This document shows, piece after piece, positions 55,001 to 64,000 of a stretch of 64,000 bases of DNA. The notes below the pieces were generated by a model. It worked only from the letters and a program-made list of their open reading frames with translations, searched no databases and was not told the origin of the DNA. Position 1 is the stretch's first letter, and each line of letters starts with the position of its first letter. Both the position numbers and the translations under genes were made by a program. Origin of the DNA: Siderastrea radians (taxonomy: Eukaryota; Cnidaria; Anthozoa; Scleractinia; Rhizangiidae); contig OZ024898.1 in the NCBI GenBank assembly GCA_964017195.1, positions 15,948,975-16,012,974 on the forward strand, read 5' to 3'.

Positions 55001-57246
55001 GCCTGGAGGAATCCCCCACAATGTTACCTATGAGTAGAAAGCTGAGAACGAAGTTGCCCACTGCCAAGCACCTCCTTAAACCAAAGCCCAAGCCAGCCAC
55101 TCATGTTTGCCATCAATTGTTGTTGCACCAAAAATGTCAGAAAACATTTTATGACCATGGCACAAGATCACTCCCCACACTGCATCAGGGCGATCCAGTG
55201 AGAATCCGACAGGGACGTGAATGGATGCCTGCCATGGTTGTCAAGCAACACCAAGCCCCTCGTTCCTATACAGTGGCGACCCCTGATGGGTCCCGGTTGC
55301 GTCAAAGTTGCATAGACCTTTGGCCGACCACGGAAGCAACCCAAGTCATGAGCCCAGTTTTGGAGCCAGCGAGTGATGAACCCAGCCACCCCCTGCCATT
55401 AAACAGTGAGGTTGGAGTTGAAAAGTGCATGGCAGAATTACAGCCAAGTTAGAGTGAACAGCCTTGTAGTTAGGCAGCTGTTCAACCCTTAAGGAGGAGT
55501 GAAAGGATTTGAAGAGCACCCCAGCGATTAATTGCAACTATAGAGACACTAGATAACCGGTTATAGGCTTAGAGGCCAAAACTATGTTTTCGCTTTGTTA
55601 TAATTCTTTTTTATGGATTCATAGACTTTGCACTAACAGGTTAATGTTAGAGCGAACTGTAACGTTAGTAGCTTTGCATGAATAGTCAGTAGCACATGAG
55701 TAATAAGGACTCTATCTTATTATGAACTTTGGACTCGTGCGCTCGGAGCTCTTCAGCTCAATTTGCTGTTTTGACACTATACATTCAGCCCATTTCATAC
55801 TACTTTTCATAGCTGAGCTTGTCGAGTGAATGTGTAGACATTTATACCAAAACCTTTGTCAATGGGAGAGGGGCAGTCAACTGCCAAATCTGTGACTTTG
55901 GTGGCGTACAGGAACACCTAACTTTGGCTGGGATGGGGGAGTCGGATCGGAATGGAGTTCGAATGACCCGGAATCAGGGGGCAGAAGGGGTGGGGGGGGG
56001 AGAGTGTCCCGGAACTTTTAATGCATGGTTCAATTTTACCTGTTACCATCCCCCCCCGGGCAACCCCCGGGACAAGTCCAGCCCTTCGGGCCCGGGGGTG
56101 GGGAATTGTTTGAAACGGTTTTGTCCCGGGGGTAGGGGGGCGGGGCAAATCGAAAACAACTTCTCATTTTTCTTGTGAAGCACGTCACTAGCTTATCACT
56201 TCTCATTTGACATAATGGCGCCGGACCTCGTAGAGAAGACTGCCTGTTTCCAGGGAAAATCTCTACAATTTGTAGCAGACTGGTTGGAGAAGAATAATCT
56301 CTCGAAATTAAAATCTGTATTCAAAGGCACGTTTATTATAAATTGTTAAACGAAAGTGCGTTTGATGCGTACTCGAATGGATGGCGTTCATCACAAACAT
56401 AGAAATATTTCTTCAGCGTATTTGTATGAAACAGATGCACGGCTTATATTAAACAGAGATCTCAGTCCAGTGTTCTTGTGAAACAAGCTAAGAAAAACTC
56501 CTTTAAAATGCTGTCATCAATTTGCTCACCGGACCTCTTTTGCCCATGTACTAATAAAACACGCGGCGAAGAACATTTCTTTACTCGCCAGCAGAATGCC
56601 AGTGCGGTTAGACTTTTTTCTTCAGTTTTCTTCTTCAATGTAGTGTCCATGTTTTTTAATACTATGTAATATCCTTCGTTCAGTAAACTCTAGAAAAGCG
56701 TTTAAGTTCTTGTCAAAACGTCTGGTTGCAGGTTGTGCTATTGTACGGAAATCAATTTTGGTCGATGAGGAGTCCCGGGGGTGGGGAATTGTCTCTTTCT
56801 GCGTGCCCGGGGGTGGGGAATTGACCACCAAGTAAGAAAAAAATTGCAAATCCCCGGGGGTGTGCCCGGGGGGGGGGATGGTAACAGGTAGAATTGAACC
56901 CTGCATAACGCTAACGTGTAGCTTTAATTATAACTGAAACCTGTCATATATCATATTATCAAGCTTACGTACAAAACATACAAAGAGGAAGTGAACTAAG
57001 GTAAAACGATTGCAGGAATAGTTCACTTTACATGTCAAAGCGAAAGACTATGTTTTCCAAGAAACTCCTCACCTTATCGGCGTCTGCAGTCGAATCGTTG
57101 GCCACTACCACTGACGTAGGTAATGTGTCATCTGCGCTTCCGCTGGGCTTTCGTTGTCGTCCTCGAAACAAGATCTTCTTGACCAAGTTAACAAAAAAGG
57201 AGAAGCAGCTAAAGAAACGTCGAAAATTGATGTAGACTACCTTCAT
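40049..57246 (-). CDS. EBAG9: EBAG9 / RCAS1 homologue
   Basis: Four minus-strand exons, all phase 0: 57246-57073 (ATG), 43056-42913, 40738-40634 and 40273-40049 (TGA). They total 215 residues (human 213). Recognisable features are an N-terminal hydrophobic anchor (FFSCFSFFVNLVKKILF) followed by basic residues and a DDTLPTSV motif, then NEWEDWGKMEEF, then DLFQDMTPVFQKTKKIIVKK. The C-terminal half is a charged coiled coil (ELGMWTEDSITAW, AERERRALEQQKRREEKEA) ending FGVRLSS. EBAG9 is a Golgi/vesicle membrane protein that modulates regulated exocytosis. An in-frame ATG 15 bases upstream (57261) is a possible alternative start. Intron 1 is 14 kb and contains an intact transposase gene on the other strand. 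Confidence 0.92.
41026..42683. mobile_element. 1.66-kb TA-flanked element in EBAG9 intron 2
   Basis: TA-CAGTGAAAGCTCTC at the left and GGAGAGTTTCCACTG-TA at the right. The interior repeats GCTGGTC(A/G)CTTACGAGA-type words and encloses a separate insertion at about 41225-42045. No transposase is visible. Confidence 0.6.
41340..41410 (-). repeat. tRNA-like relic (SINE-type promoter sequence?)
   Basis: On the minus strand, GACCAAGTGGACTAA and GATCCGGGTTCAGCTCTC resemble tRNA A- and B-box regions in the right order. A full cloverleaf cannot be drawn, so this is read as a SINE or tRNA-pseudogene relic and not a functional tRNA. Confidence 0.3.
43461..43646. repeat. GGAACACC minisatellite, array 3
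   Basis: Three 10-bp CCGGAACACC-type units at the outer edge are followed by 12-bp CCCCGGAACACC units with TC, AC and CCC variants. Confidence 0.9.
44724..50185 (+). CDS. Mutator-like (MULE) DDE transposase with SWIM-like zinc motif, 1047 aa
   Basis: Seven exons: 44724-44760, 44863-44899, 45034-45112, 45265-45311, 46199-46294, 46961-47406 and 47784-50185 (TAA). They join in phase with no stop (3144 nt). The N-terminus is acidic (VVESEDEDIGSG) with a likely nuclear signal (LRKKQRQK, about residue 70). The MULE catalytic fold is read as D411 in SIDPTFDLG, D480 in VGTDGEVAL, the CFNH motif (C501, H504) and E613 in NRVECANSLL. A SWIM-like motif follows (C846, C850, C859, H861; KCEKNC...KICSH), with C-x3-C in place of C-x-C. 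The C-terminus has KVCQGC and PPPYDYC, an unnamed Cys-containing module. The family moves DNA by cut-and-paste or is domesticated as DNA-binding host protein. It lies antisense in EBAG9 intron 1. All catalytic residues are present, so it may be active or under selection. Confidence 0.85.
47501..47696. mobile_element. Tourist/PIF-Harbinger-like MITE in a transposase-gene intron
   Basis: TTA flanks both ends (47498-47500 and 47697-47699). Inverted termini are GGGCGCGTTCGTTT and AAACGAACGAGCCC. A TTA target with GGGC termini fits PIF/Harbinger MITEs. It occupies half of the last intron. Confidence 0.75.
50101..50815. repeat. ~297-bp tandem repeat of the transposase 3' end
   Basis: Units begin at about 50101, 50399 and 50699. 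Unit 1 includes the last ~28 codons and the first UTR bases; units 2 and 3 repeat the same stretch (TGACATCCACAAGGCTTGCA, then CACCATGCCTG) with decayed coding. The third unit is truncated. A shared landmark is CCATGATGTACACTGATGAT at 50293 and 50590. Confidence 0.85.
50958..50963 (+). promoter_or_regulatory. Polyadenylation signal of the transposase gene
   Basis: Canonical AATAAA about 770 bp after the stop codon, followed by a TG-rich tract. Confidence 0.5.
51524..51732. repeat. GGAACACC minisatellite, array 4 (inverse)
   Basis: GGTGTTCCGGGG units opposite in orientation to array 3. Read from the other strand the order matches array 3: short 10-bp units at the outer edge, then 12-bp units. 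Confidence 0.9.
51840..52760 (+). pseudogene. LINE endonuclease-domain relic
   Basis: Broken frames preserve an apurinic-type endonuclease order: a GDFNAKVGSDN motif at about 52282, HTDHVVITRQWRRTLQDVR at about 52490 and VGSNHHLLVWHLKMKL at about 52570. Stops and frameshifts occur throughout and no reverse transcriptase follows. It resembles RTE-type or related LINEs often mis-annotated as craniofacial development protein 2. Confidence 0.7.
53252..53431. mobile_element. 180-bp MITE
   Basis: Inverted ends GTTCCAGAAAATATCCATAC followed by CCCCC; the other end is the exact inverse with GGGGGTATGG. The whole element is weakly palindromic. A degenerate relative is at 6335-6455. Confidence 0.8.
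53750..54060 (+). pseudogene. gag remnant
   Basis: A retrotransposon gag-like stretch (RRFKQQYDIYLTALG ... LDKVLEQFERYCNPR) interrupted by an in-frame TAG and cut off by the inverted LTR fragment. Confidence 0.65.
54063..54165 (-). repeat. Inverted LTR fragment inside the LTR element
   Basis: The reverse complement matches the first ~100 bp of the 3' LTR (GTGAAGGGATTTGAAGAGCG to GGCTTAGAGGCC). This marks a rearrangement where pol has been lost. Confidence 0.8.
54166..55452 (+). pseudogene. Integrase remnant
   Basis: An H2C2 zinc motif (HVAHLGVEKC ... CSTCLKH, about 54440-54560) is followed by core sequence (DYLLVVDYFSKYPEVAQL, about 54650) and a C-terminal region (GDPVRIRQGREWMPA, about 55190). 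They lie in different frames with stops between. Confidence 0.75.
55500..55776 (+). repeat. 3' long terminal repeat
   Basis: 277 bp starting TGAAAGGATTTGAAGAGC and ending GCTGTTTTGACA. Its 3' half matches the partial 5' copy at 53549-53668. Confidence 0.75.
56021..56906. mobile_element. ~885-bp DNA element with CCCGGG-rich ends
   Basis: Inverted termini share ATGCA(T/G)GGTTCAATT, ACCTGTTACCATCCCCCC and repeated CCCGGGGGTGGGGAATTG blocks. A short unknown frame lies inside. No target duplication was assigned with certainty. Confidence 0.7.
56215..56349 (+). CDS. Hypothetical 44-aa frame inside the GC-ended element
   Basis: ATGGCGCCG start, with the content LQFVADWLEKNNLSKLKSVF ending before TAA at 56347-56349. 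The sequence looks protein-like (amphipathic helix) and could be the first exon of a lost transposase or a captured fragment. No family recognised. Confidence 0.25.
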   Translation: MAPDLVEKTACFQGKSLQFVADWLEKNNLSKLKSVFKGTFIINC

Positions 57247-58239
57247 GGTAAAGTTTAACACAAGAAAGGTTCGCGTGAAAGCACGATAAAAGGAAAGAAC
57301 ACGGCATCTTTTGCAGTTAGGCCTGGGTCCATTCTCGTCCCCAGAGCTCCACGTTTATTCTAAATAATGTCACCGCTGACCAAACAGATCGCAGGCTCTG
57401 GGTACGAACAGCAGTTCCTGGGGAGTTCCTATAATCATCATATCATTGAAATCCTAATTTCCACAGATGAGCTGCTTTGCCATGTTTGTTCCATTGGAAA
57501 GGTGTTCAAGATTTTCGTGGCACACCCTTATTTGGCAGGTCACATGACCTGAACCCCGGCGGTATCAATCAATGAAAACCAATAAACATCGATAAAATCA
57601 ATGACAATCAATAGCAATTAATTGTTTGGTACTGGAAATCAATAAGACTTAAAGCCAAAAAGTTGAGTGTATGAGGGGTGATTACCGCCAAATTTAAGTT
57701 TCGGATTTAGTTATGCTGAAAGCCAATGCGGTTTTTAATATTTTCGCTGGTGTTTTTGATGTTAGGAATTGTGTTTTTCGTGTTCTCAATTATGTTCGGT
57801 AAAACATCGCTGTTGTTTTTGATGCCCTTGCATTCGATTCTTTGTGTCTCGATTATGTTCTTGCTAACACACTGTCTTGTTCCACATTCTGTTATGCGAA
57901 CTGCGATTCGATTATTCGTTGCGAATTTTGTTCTACAATAACACATTGGGTTGTATTATGCGAACTGCGATTCGATTATTCGTGTTTCGAATTCTGTTAT
58001 TCCAAATCCGGGTCTCATTGGAGCTCGGCCGCTAAGGTCTGGTGCGAGTAATAAATTATGCATAGTTTTCCCGCGGAAAGATAATTTAGGCTACTCTTGC
58101 AAAGATGGCGGAAGTCGTAAGGAACTTACATGCATCGTTAAAAGCAGGAATGGCTCCGAGCCCTTGCCAAGACAACCGCTGACCACCCGACCGACCGCTT
58201 ATCCGTAACTTTCGTCATTCATTGGACTTCTTGTCTTAT
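57247..58239. other. Upstream region of EBAG9, no recognised gene
   Basis: It contains the likely EBAG9 promoter and 5'UTR near 57.25-57.35 kb, a degenerate ATCAAT-rich MITE relic (57565-57645) and short direct repeats containing GCGAACTGCGATTCGATTATT (57895-57980 region). No exon seen. Confidence 0.45.
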
Positions 58240-60788
58240 TGATTCACCCCCACCTTTATTCGCCCTCCTTCACACGTATCCTCCTTCATTTTCCATCATC
58301 CTTCCTCATTCTCTTCATTCAGTCTCATTTACCTTCATTCACCCTCATCCTCCCTCATTCACACTCATCCTCCTTAATTCATCCTCATTCTTCCTCATTC
58401 ACCTTCATTCAGTCTCATTCTTCTTCATTCACACTCATCCCCCTTTATTTTCCATCATCCTTCCTCATTCTCCTTCATTCAGTCTTATTCTTCTTCATTC
58501 AGTCTCATTTACCTTCATTCACCCTCATCCTCCCTCATTCACACTCATCCTCCTTAATTCATCCTCATTCTTCCTCATTCACCTTCATTCAGTCTCATTC
58601 TTCTTCATTCACACTCATCCCCCTTTATTTTCCATCATCCTTCCTCATTCTCCTTCATTCAGTCTCATTCTTCTTCATTCAGTCTCATTTACCTTCATTC
58701 ACCCTCATCCTCCCTCATTCACACTCATCCTCCTTAATTCACCCTCATTCTTCCTCATTCACCTTCATTCAGTCTCATTCTTCTTCATTCAGTCTCATTC
58801 TGCTTCATTCAGTCTCATTCACCTTCATTCACCTTCATTCACCCTCATCCTCCTTCATTCACCTTCATTCTTCCTCATTCTCCTTCATTCAGTCTCATTC
58901 ACCTTCATTCAGTCTCATTCTCCTTCATTCAGTCTCATTCACCTTCATTCAGTCTCATTCACCTTCATTCAGTCTCATTCACCTTCATTCAGTCTCATTC
59001 TCCTTCATTCAGTCTCATTCTTCTTCATTCAGTCTCATTCACCTTCATTCAGTCTCATTCACCTTCATTCAGTCTCATTCTCCTTCATTCAGTCTCATTC
59101 ACCTTCATTCAGTCTCATTCTCCTTCATTCAGTCTCTTTCTCCTTCATTCAGTCTCATTCTCCTTCATTCAGTCTCATTCACCTTCATTCTTCCTCATTC
59201 TCCTTCATTCAGTCTCATTCACCTTCATTCAGTCTCATTCACCCTCATCCTCCTTCATTTACCAACATCCTCCCTCATTCACATTCATCCTTCTTAATTT
59301 ACCCTCATTCTTCCTCATTCACCTTCATTCAGTCTCATTTTCACCTTCATTCTTCCTCATTCACCCTCATCCTCCTTCATTTTCCATCATTCTCCCTTAT
59401 TCACACTCATTCTTCCTCATTCACACTCATCCTCCTCAATTCAACCTCATCCTTCTTCATTCACCTGCATTCAGTCTCATACTCCTTCATTCACCTTCAT
59501 TCAGTCTCATTTACCTTCATTGACCTTCATTCAGTCTCATTTACCTTCATTGACCTTCATTCAGTCTCATTTACCCTCATCCTCCTTCATTTACCACCAT
59601 CCTCCCTTATTCACACTCATGCTCACCCATTCACACTCATCCTCTCAATTAATCCTCAACCTTCTTCATTCACCTTCATTCACCTTCATTCACCCTCGTC
59701 CTCCTTCATTTTCCATCATCCTTCCCCATTCACACTCATCATCCTTCCTTCATCCTTATTCTTCTTCATTCACCTTCATTCAGTCTCATTCACCTTCATT
59801 CACCCTCATTTACCCTCATCCTCCTTCATTTACCATCATTCTCCCTCATTCACACTCATCCTCCTTAATTCACCCTCATTCTTCCTCCTTCACCTTCATT
59901 CTTCCTCATTCACCTTCATTCAGTCTCATTCACCTTCATTCAGTCTCATTCTTCTTCATTCAGTCTCATTCACCTTTATTCAGTCTCATCCTCCTTCATT
60001 CACGTTCATCCTTCTTAATTCACCCTCATTCCTCCTCATTCACCTTCATTCACCTTCATTCACCCTCATCCTCCTTCATTTTCCACCATCCTCCCTCATT
60101 CATACTTATTCTTCCTCATTCATACTCATCCTCATCAATTCATCCTCATCTTCTTCATTCACCTTCATTCAGTCTCATTCATCCTCATCCTCCTTCATTT
60201 ACCACCATCCTCCCTTATTCACACTCATGCTCTTTCACTCATACTCATCCTCCTCAGTTCATCCTCATCCTTCTTCATTCACCCTCATTCGCCCTCATCA
60301 TTCTTCCTTCCTCCTCATCCTTCTTCATTCACCCTCATTCACCTTCATTCACCCTCATCCTCCTTCATTTACCAAAATCCTCCCTCATTCACACCCATCC
60401 TCCTTAATTCACCCTCATTCTTCCTCATTCTCTTCAGTCAGTCTCATTCTTCTTCATTCACTCTCATTCACTCTCATTCACCCTCATTCACACTCATCCT
60501 CCTCAATTCATCCTCATCCTTCTTCGTTCACCTTCATTCACCTTCACTCACCCTCATCCTCCTTCATTTTCCATCATCCTCCCTCGTTCACACTCATCCT
60601 CCTTAGCTCACCCTCATTCTTCTTCATTGACCTTCATTCAGTCTCATTTACCTTCATTCACCCTCATCCTCCTTCATTTACCATCATCCTCCCTCATTCA
60701 CACTCATCCTCCTAAATTCACCCTCATTCTTCCTCATGATCAATCACCTTCTTTCACCCTCATCCTCCCTCATTCACACTCATCCTCC
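58240..60788. repeat. 2.5-kb polypyrimidine minisatellite
   Basis: The plus strand is nearly G-free and built from 10-bp words such as CTTCATTCAC, CCTCATTC and AGTCTCATTC. A higher-order unit of exactly 180 bp is visible three times (58321, 58501, 58681). A 20-bp unit AGTCTCATTCACCTTCATTC dominates 58901-59160. The long open frames here encode only HSPSFTLI-type repeats and are not genes. Confidence 0.95.
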
Positions 60789-60792
60789 TTAA

Positions 60793-61595
60793 GGTGTCTG
60801 AACACAGTTTGTGCGCGCTCTACGATTTGTACTGCTGACGTGAATAAGCGCGTGCACAAGGCTTTGAGAAAAACAAACATGGCGCCTGTTGGCGCCTGTA
60901 TAGCGATCATTTCATTTTGTTCAGTGAAGATTGTGCAAGTGTTTTTTCCGTCTTAACAATCAAACAGTTTGTTATGTGTCAAAAACGTTTGCTTTTAAAT
61001 GTATTAAAGGTAATACTCTTGGAAAATACTTTGCCTTTCTGGGATTGTTTGTATGGATCGAGAAAGATCGAGAATCCTGTCAATTGCAGCGCATGCGCAG
61101 TTAACCAGAAAATTGTGACTGTACAATTTAGTGGAAATGCACTGATTTCTACGGAACCGCTCATTAGAATTTCATGAAATTTGGTACAATAATAGTTCGG
61201 AGCACAGTTAGCTCGCCTGCCAACAAAAATTGAAATCTGACAGAGGACATGTTCAGAAAACGTTAAAATGCAAAACACAAAAAAACAGAAGATCTCTCTG
61301 TCAAAATTCCACGAGACCAGTGTCAATAGGCCAGTATTTTTCTGAGTTTTCTAGAGAAAAATGATGGAAAAAATCTAATGATTGGATTTTCAGAAAATAA
61401 ATCAAACCCATTATTTCATGCTGGTTTATTACCAGCTGTGTTGCCATGGTAACGGTACCTAGACCAATAAAACATATCAAAATACAATCTTCTTTAGTTG
61501 AACTTGCACCTTGCCAATTTTGGCTGCCCAACTGCCAGTGGTTTGAAAATAATGATAAATAACGTATAGGTACAAGAAAACTGTGTTCGGCCACC
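60793..61595. mobile_element. 803-bp TTAA-flanked DNA transposon inside the array
   Basis: TTAA at 60789-60792 and 61596-61599. Inverted ends are GGTGTCTGAACACAGTTT and AAACTGTGTTCGGCCACC. The CCTCCTTAATT word that recurs in the array supplies the empty site. No transposase frame. Confidence 0.85.
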
Positions 61596-61599
61596 TTAA

Positions 61600-61835
61600 T
61601 TTACCCTCATTCAGCCTCATTCACCTTCATTCACAATCATCCTCCTTCATTCACCCTCATTCACATTCGTTCTCCCTCATTCACCTTCATTCATCCTCAT
61701 CCACCTTCTTTCACTTTTATCCTCCTTCATTTACCATCATTTTCCCTCATCCTTATTTTTTTACTCTCATTTACTCTCATCCTACTTCATTCACCCGGCC
61801 TTTATATCCGCCTTCATTCACGTACCCTTATATAA
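61600..61835. repeat. Continuation of the polypyrimidine array
   Basis: The same TTCATTCAC / CCTCATTC words resume directly after the transposon and fade by about 61835. Confidence 0.9.
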
Positions 61836-62393
61836 TGTACTGAATGCTACGCACTGTGATTGATCCTTGCCTACATCCTGTTAGTAAAATTCGCAAACCC
61901 CGCATTCTGATTGGCTTATGTACTTGCTATCTATGAGCTGCAGATAGTACACGTATAGAGCGGGCCAATCAGAAGGGCAAAAATAAAGGTGCCACCCAAA
62001 CCAAAAACTGCAAACCATTCAGATGTTTGCACTGTACATGTTTTATCGCTGGCTGCAATTTTTCAAGCTGTATTTTCTTGTTGGCACTTCCTTGCAGCAG
62101 CAAAACCATTGTTTTTAAACTTTTGAGTAAATAATTGGCTACCCCAAGAAGCAATTTTCTTACTTTTCAGCCAGGTAATAAGAGTACCTGAACAAACACG
62201 GTAGCTGTTTTATTTGAATTTCGATTTGTGCAAGTGAAGGTTTAGTAGGAGCTGTTATTTATACAAGTAAGATAAAGAAGGAAAGAAGAGGCCGAGGCGA
62301 AAAGTAGCACTGAACACTAAATAATGCCTAAACCGGAACCCAACCAGGTTCGACCAGGGGTAGGCAATTTTGTTGTTTTTGTTTACACACATG

Positions 62394-62584
62394 AATTCCA
62401 TTTTGCTGTGTGTCTGTTCAGTAATAGATCACAGCTACAAGACGTCAAAATGTGATAATAACATCAGTGTCACACTCTCTTAACAGCTAGCTCATGTTCC
62501 GACTTTTTTGGTCTTAACTATACCACATTTTGACATCATCTGTGATCTCTCTATTACCGAACAGACACACGGGAAAATGGAATC
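62394..62584. mobile_element. 190-bp palindromic MITE
   Basis: Arms of about 65 bp: ATTCCATTTTGCTGTGTGTC with CTGTTCAGTAATAGATCACAG at the left, and the inverse at the right with small differences. No flanking duplication was identified. Confidence 0.8.
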
Positions 62585-63086
62585 TAGTATTTGTTGATCA
62601 TTCACCCTCATCTGCATGTGCGCTGATGAAGCAAAAGCAAAGGCTTTAAAGGGATGACACACACAAAACAAGGGAAAAAACAGGAAAAAATGGGGGAAGG
62701 GGGAGGAATTGATAGAAGCTTACATGTCTTTGTGGGGGGGGGGGTGGAAATGCTACATTTTCTCTCCCACAATTTTTTCCTTTGCTTTCTTTCATGCCCA
62801 CTCCTTTCCGCTCGTCCTTTGGTCTCCTTTTGTTCAAAGGTAAATTTAGACGATCTTTTTTATACAGACGCAAATGCATTTCAAACGATTTGCCTTACAA
62901 AAATAGAGGTCATAGGCGAAAAAAGAATTGACATATTTATTTTCCCAAATTTGCAGTGAGCCACCGGGGATCACGCCACGTAGTTGTGTAGTCACTTAAA
63001 TATATTTATCACCACATAAAATTCAAAGTGACATTTTATTTCAGAATTCTCGCTAGGACAGATGGTCGCTATAGAGACTGTTTCCA

Positions 63087-63270
63087 GAAGACTTCTGGCT
63101 ACATGGTCCTGCATGCATACTGATTAAGTGATGAAACTGAAAATATATATATACAGGTATCTCCAGCAGAGACTTCTGGCTACACGGTCCTGCATGTGTT
63201 TCTGGTTTTTTTTTTTTCAAAACGTAATTCCCCTATAACAAAGTTACTGAAAAAGTGATGAAACTGAGAA
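63087..63270. repeat. Short direct repeats
   Basis: GACTTCTGGCTACA(T/C)GGTCC occurs at about 63090 and 63170, and AAGTGATGAAACTGA at about 63126 and 63253. Confidence 0.7.
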
Positions 63271-64000
63271 AAATATATGTGTATCGGTATAATCCTTGTT
63301 GGTTGACCCCGAAGTTCTGACCACTCCAACGATGGCGGGTGTACGCCGTGGCTCCGCATAAGTCCCCCAATTATTGCTAGACAAGAAAAAAGAAGGAAAG
63401 CATACTTTCAGCACCACGAAAGTCAAGGGAGGATGAACTAACTATTTAAAAGTTGAATAGAAAACACGTCGGAAGTGAGTGGACTTTGGCCTTTGTTCCT
63501 TAAACATTTTCTGCGATATTGACTAGTCAATTGTAAATGGACATTTTTGGTTTGCCGGGGGAATTAGCTCTCGTTCCACTTACAACGTTTGTGACAGGGA
63601 CAACAACTGGCTGTTCAGCAAGGTTCAGACTGTTTATTCCATTTTCAGATCTCAACTTCTTAGGCTCAGTTATTTTCGGTTTAAAAATTATGATGCAATC
63701 TTAAGGAATGCACTAGATCTAAATTATTTTTATCACAACAATCCAATTACGGCACTGCTACATGTATCACAAAATCTAGCGGTTTTGGCGTTAGCTTCCT
63801 GTACCGTAGGTGTTTCCTTACAACACTGAAAACTAAATGGATTTTGAGCGACTTCCTAGGGTTGATGTTTTGCAATAACTGCAAGCAATACTCTCACGAA
63901 AAGCTAAATTATACTTAAATTAGTAAACCATTTTAATTGAACTCTCTGTTTCACAACGCGCTTTCATTCTGGAACAAGTGCGCCACTGAAAGAGATCGAC
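63271..64000. other. Unassigned sequence to window end
   Basis: No exon, RNA gene or repeat could be supported here. A small minus-strand frame at 63244-63426 shows no recognisable domain. Confidence 0.4.

Larger units (their letters stand above)
53549..55776 (+). mobile_element. Degenerate LTR (Gypsy-type) retrotransposon
   Basis: A 3' LTR (55500-55776, TG...CA) follows a purine tract (AAGGAGGAG). A truncated 5' LTR (about 53549-53668) matches its last ~120 bp and is followed by TGGTGTCAGAAGAGCGG, a plausible primer-binding region. Remnants of gag and integrase lie between. Protease and reverse transcriptase are missing, and an inverted LTR fragment sits at 54063-54165. The copy is dead. 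Confidence 0.8.
43057..57072 (-). other. EBAG9 intron 1 (14,016 bp)
   Basis: The intron hosts the antisense transposase gene (44724-50185), two GGAACACC arrays, a LINE relic, an LTR-retrotransposon relic, a MITE at 53.3 kb and the GC-ended element at 56.0-56.9 kb. The splice sites on both sides are intact. Confidence 0.85.

Noticed and set aside
58239..60715. Long open frames (352, 295, 162 codons) encoding HSPSFTLI-type repeats
   Set aside because: They are read-through of a G-free repeat that contains no stop in that frame; composition and periodicity explain them entirely.
1..64000. CRISPR arrays, rRNA operons, functional tRNAs, bacterial operons
   Set aside because: None supported. Tandem arrays lack unique spacers of constant length, and only a degenerate tRNA-like relic was seen at about 41.37 kb.

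Overview
The window is animal nuclear DNA: AT-rich, intron-rich, with four conserved metazoan genes split by GT-AG introns and very dense in short DNA-transposon debris. The protein divergence and the many TTAA-, TA- and hAT-flanked inverted-repeat elements point to an invertebrate, most likely an anthozoan cnidarian such as a stony coral. That assignment is an inference. No bacterial, viral or organellar gene content was seen.

Layout. (1) 37-11388 (+): last seven exons of a perlecan (HSPG2)-like gene. The domain order LG-EGF-EGF-LG-EGF-EGF-LG is that of perlecan domain V. A long 3'UTR runs to about 12.86 kb. (2) 12.9-18.2 kb: gene-free. It is dominated by a nested block at 14.26-16.83 kb: a 118-bp tandem array split by a TA-flanked element, which holds a second inverted-repeat element, which holds a ~130-bp-arm palindrome and a 135-bp satellite. 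(3) 18264-27392 (-): complete TMEM18 homologue, five small exons with introns full of transposons. (4) 27917-35558 (+): a single-pass membrane protein of unrecognised family, probably sharing a bidirectional promoter with TMEM18; its 5' exon(s) were not found. Its large intron carries a 2-kb element with minisatellite-bearing terminal inverted repeats and a perfect 9-bp target duplication, the signature of Mutator-like elements (MULEs). (5) 40049-57246 (-): complete EBAG9 (RCAS1) homologue in four exons. Its 14-kb first intron contains, on the opposite strand, an intact seven-exon gene (44724-50185) for a 1047-residue MULE-type DDE transposase with a SWIM-like zinc motif. That gene is bracketed by inverted copies of the same GGAACACC minisatellite found in the 2-kb element. 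The intron also holds LINE and LTR-retrotransposon relics. (6) 57.2-64 kb: gene-poor, with a 2.5-kb almost G-free polypyrimidine array (58.24-60.79 kb, continuing at 61.6 kb) interrupted by a TTAA-flanked transposon.

The most interesting hypothesis is that the transposase gene inside EBAG9 and the minisatellite-ended 2-kb element belong to one Mutator-like family whose terminal repeats are built from a GGAACACC minisatellite. The alternative is that the transposase is a domesticated host gene. All exon models come from reading splice signals, codon phase and family similarity remembered without a search; in the complete models every junction phase agrees and the coding length is a multiple of three.
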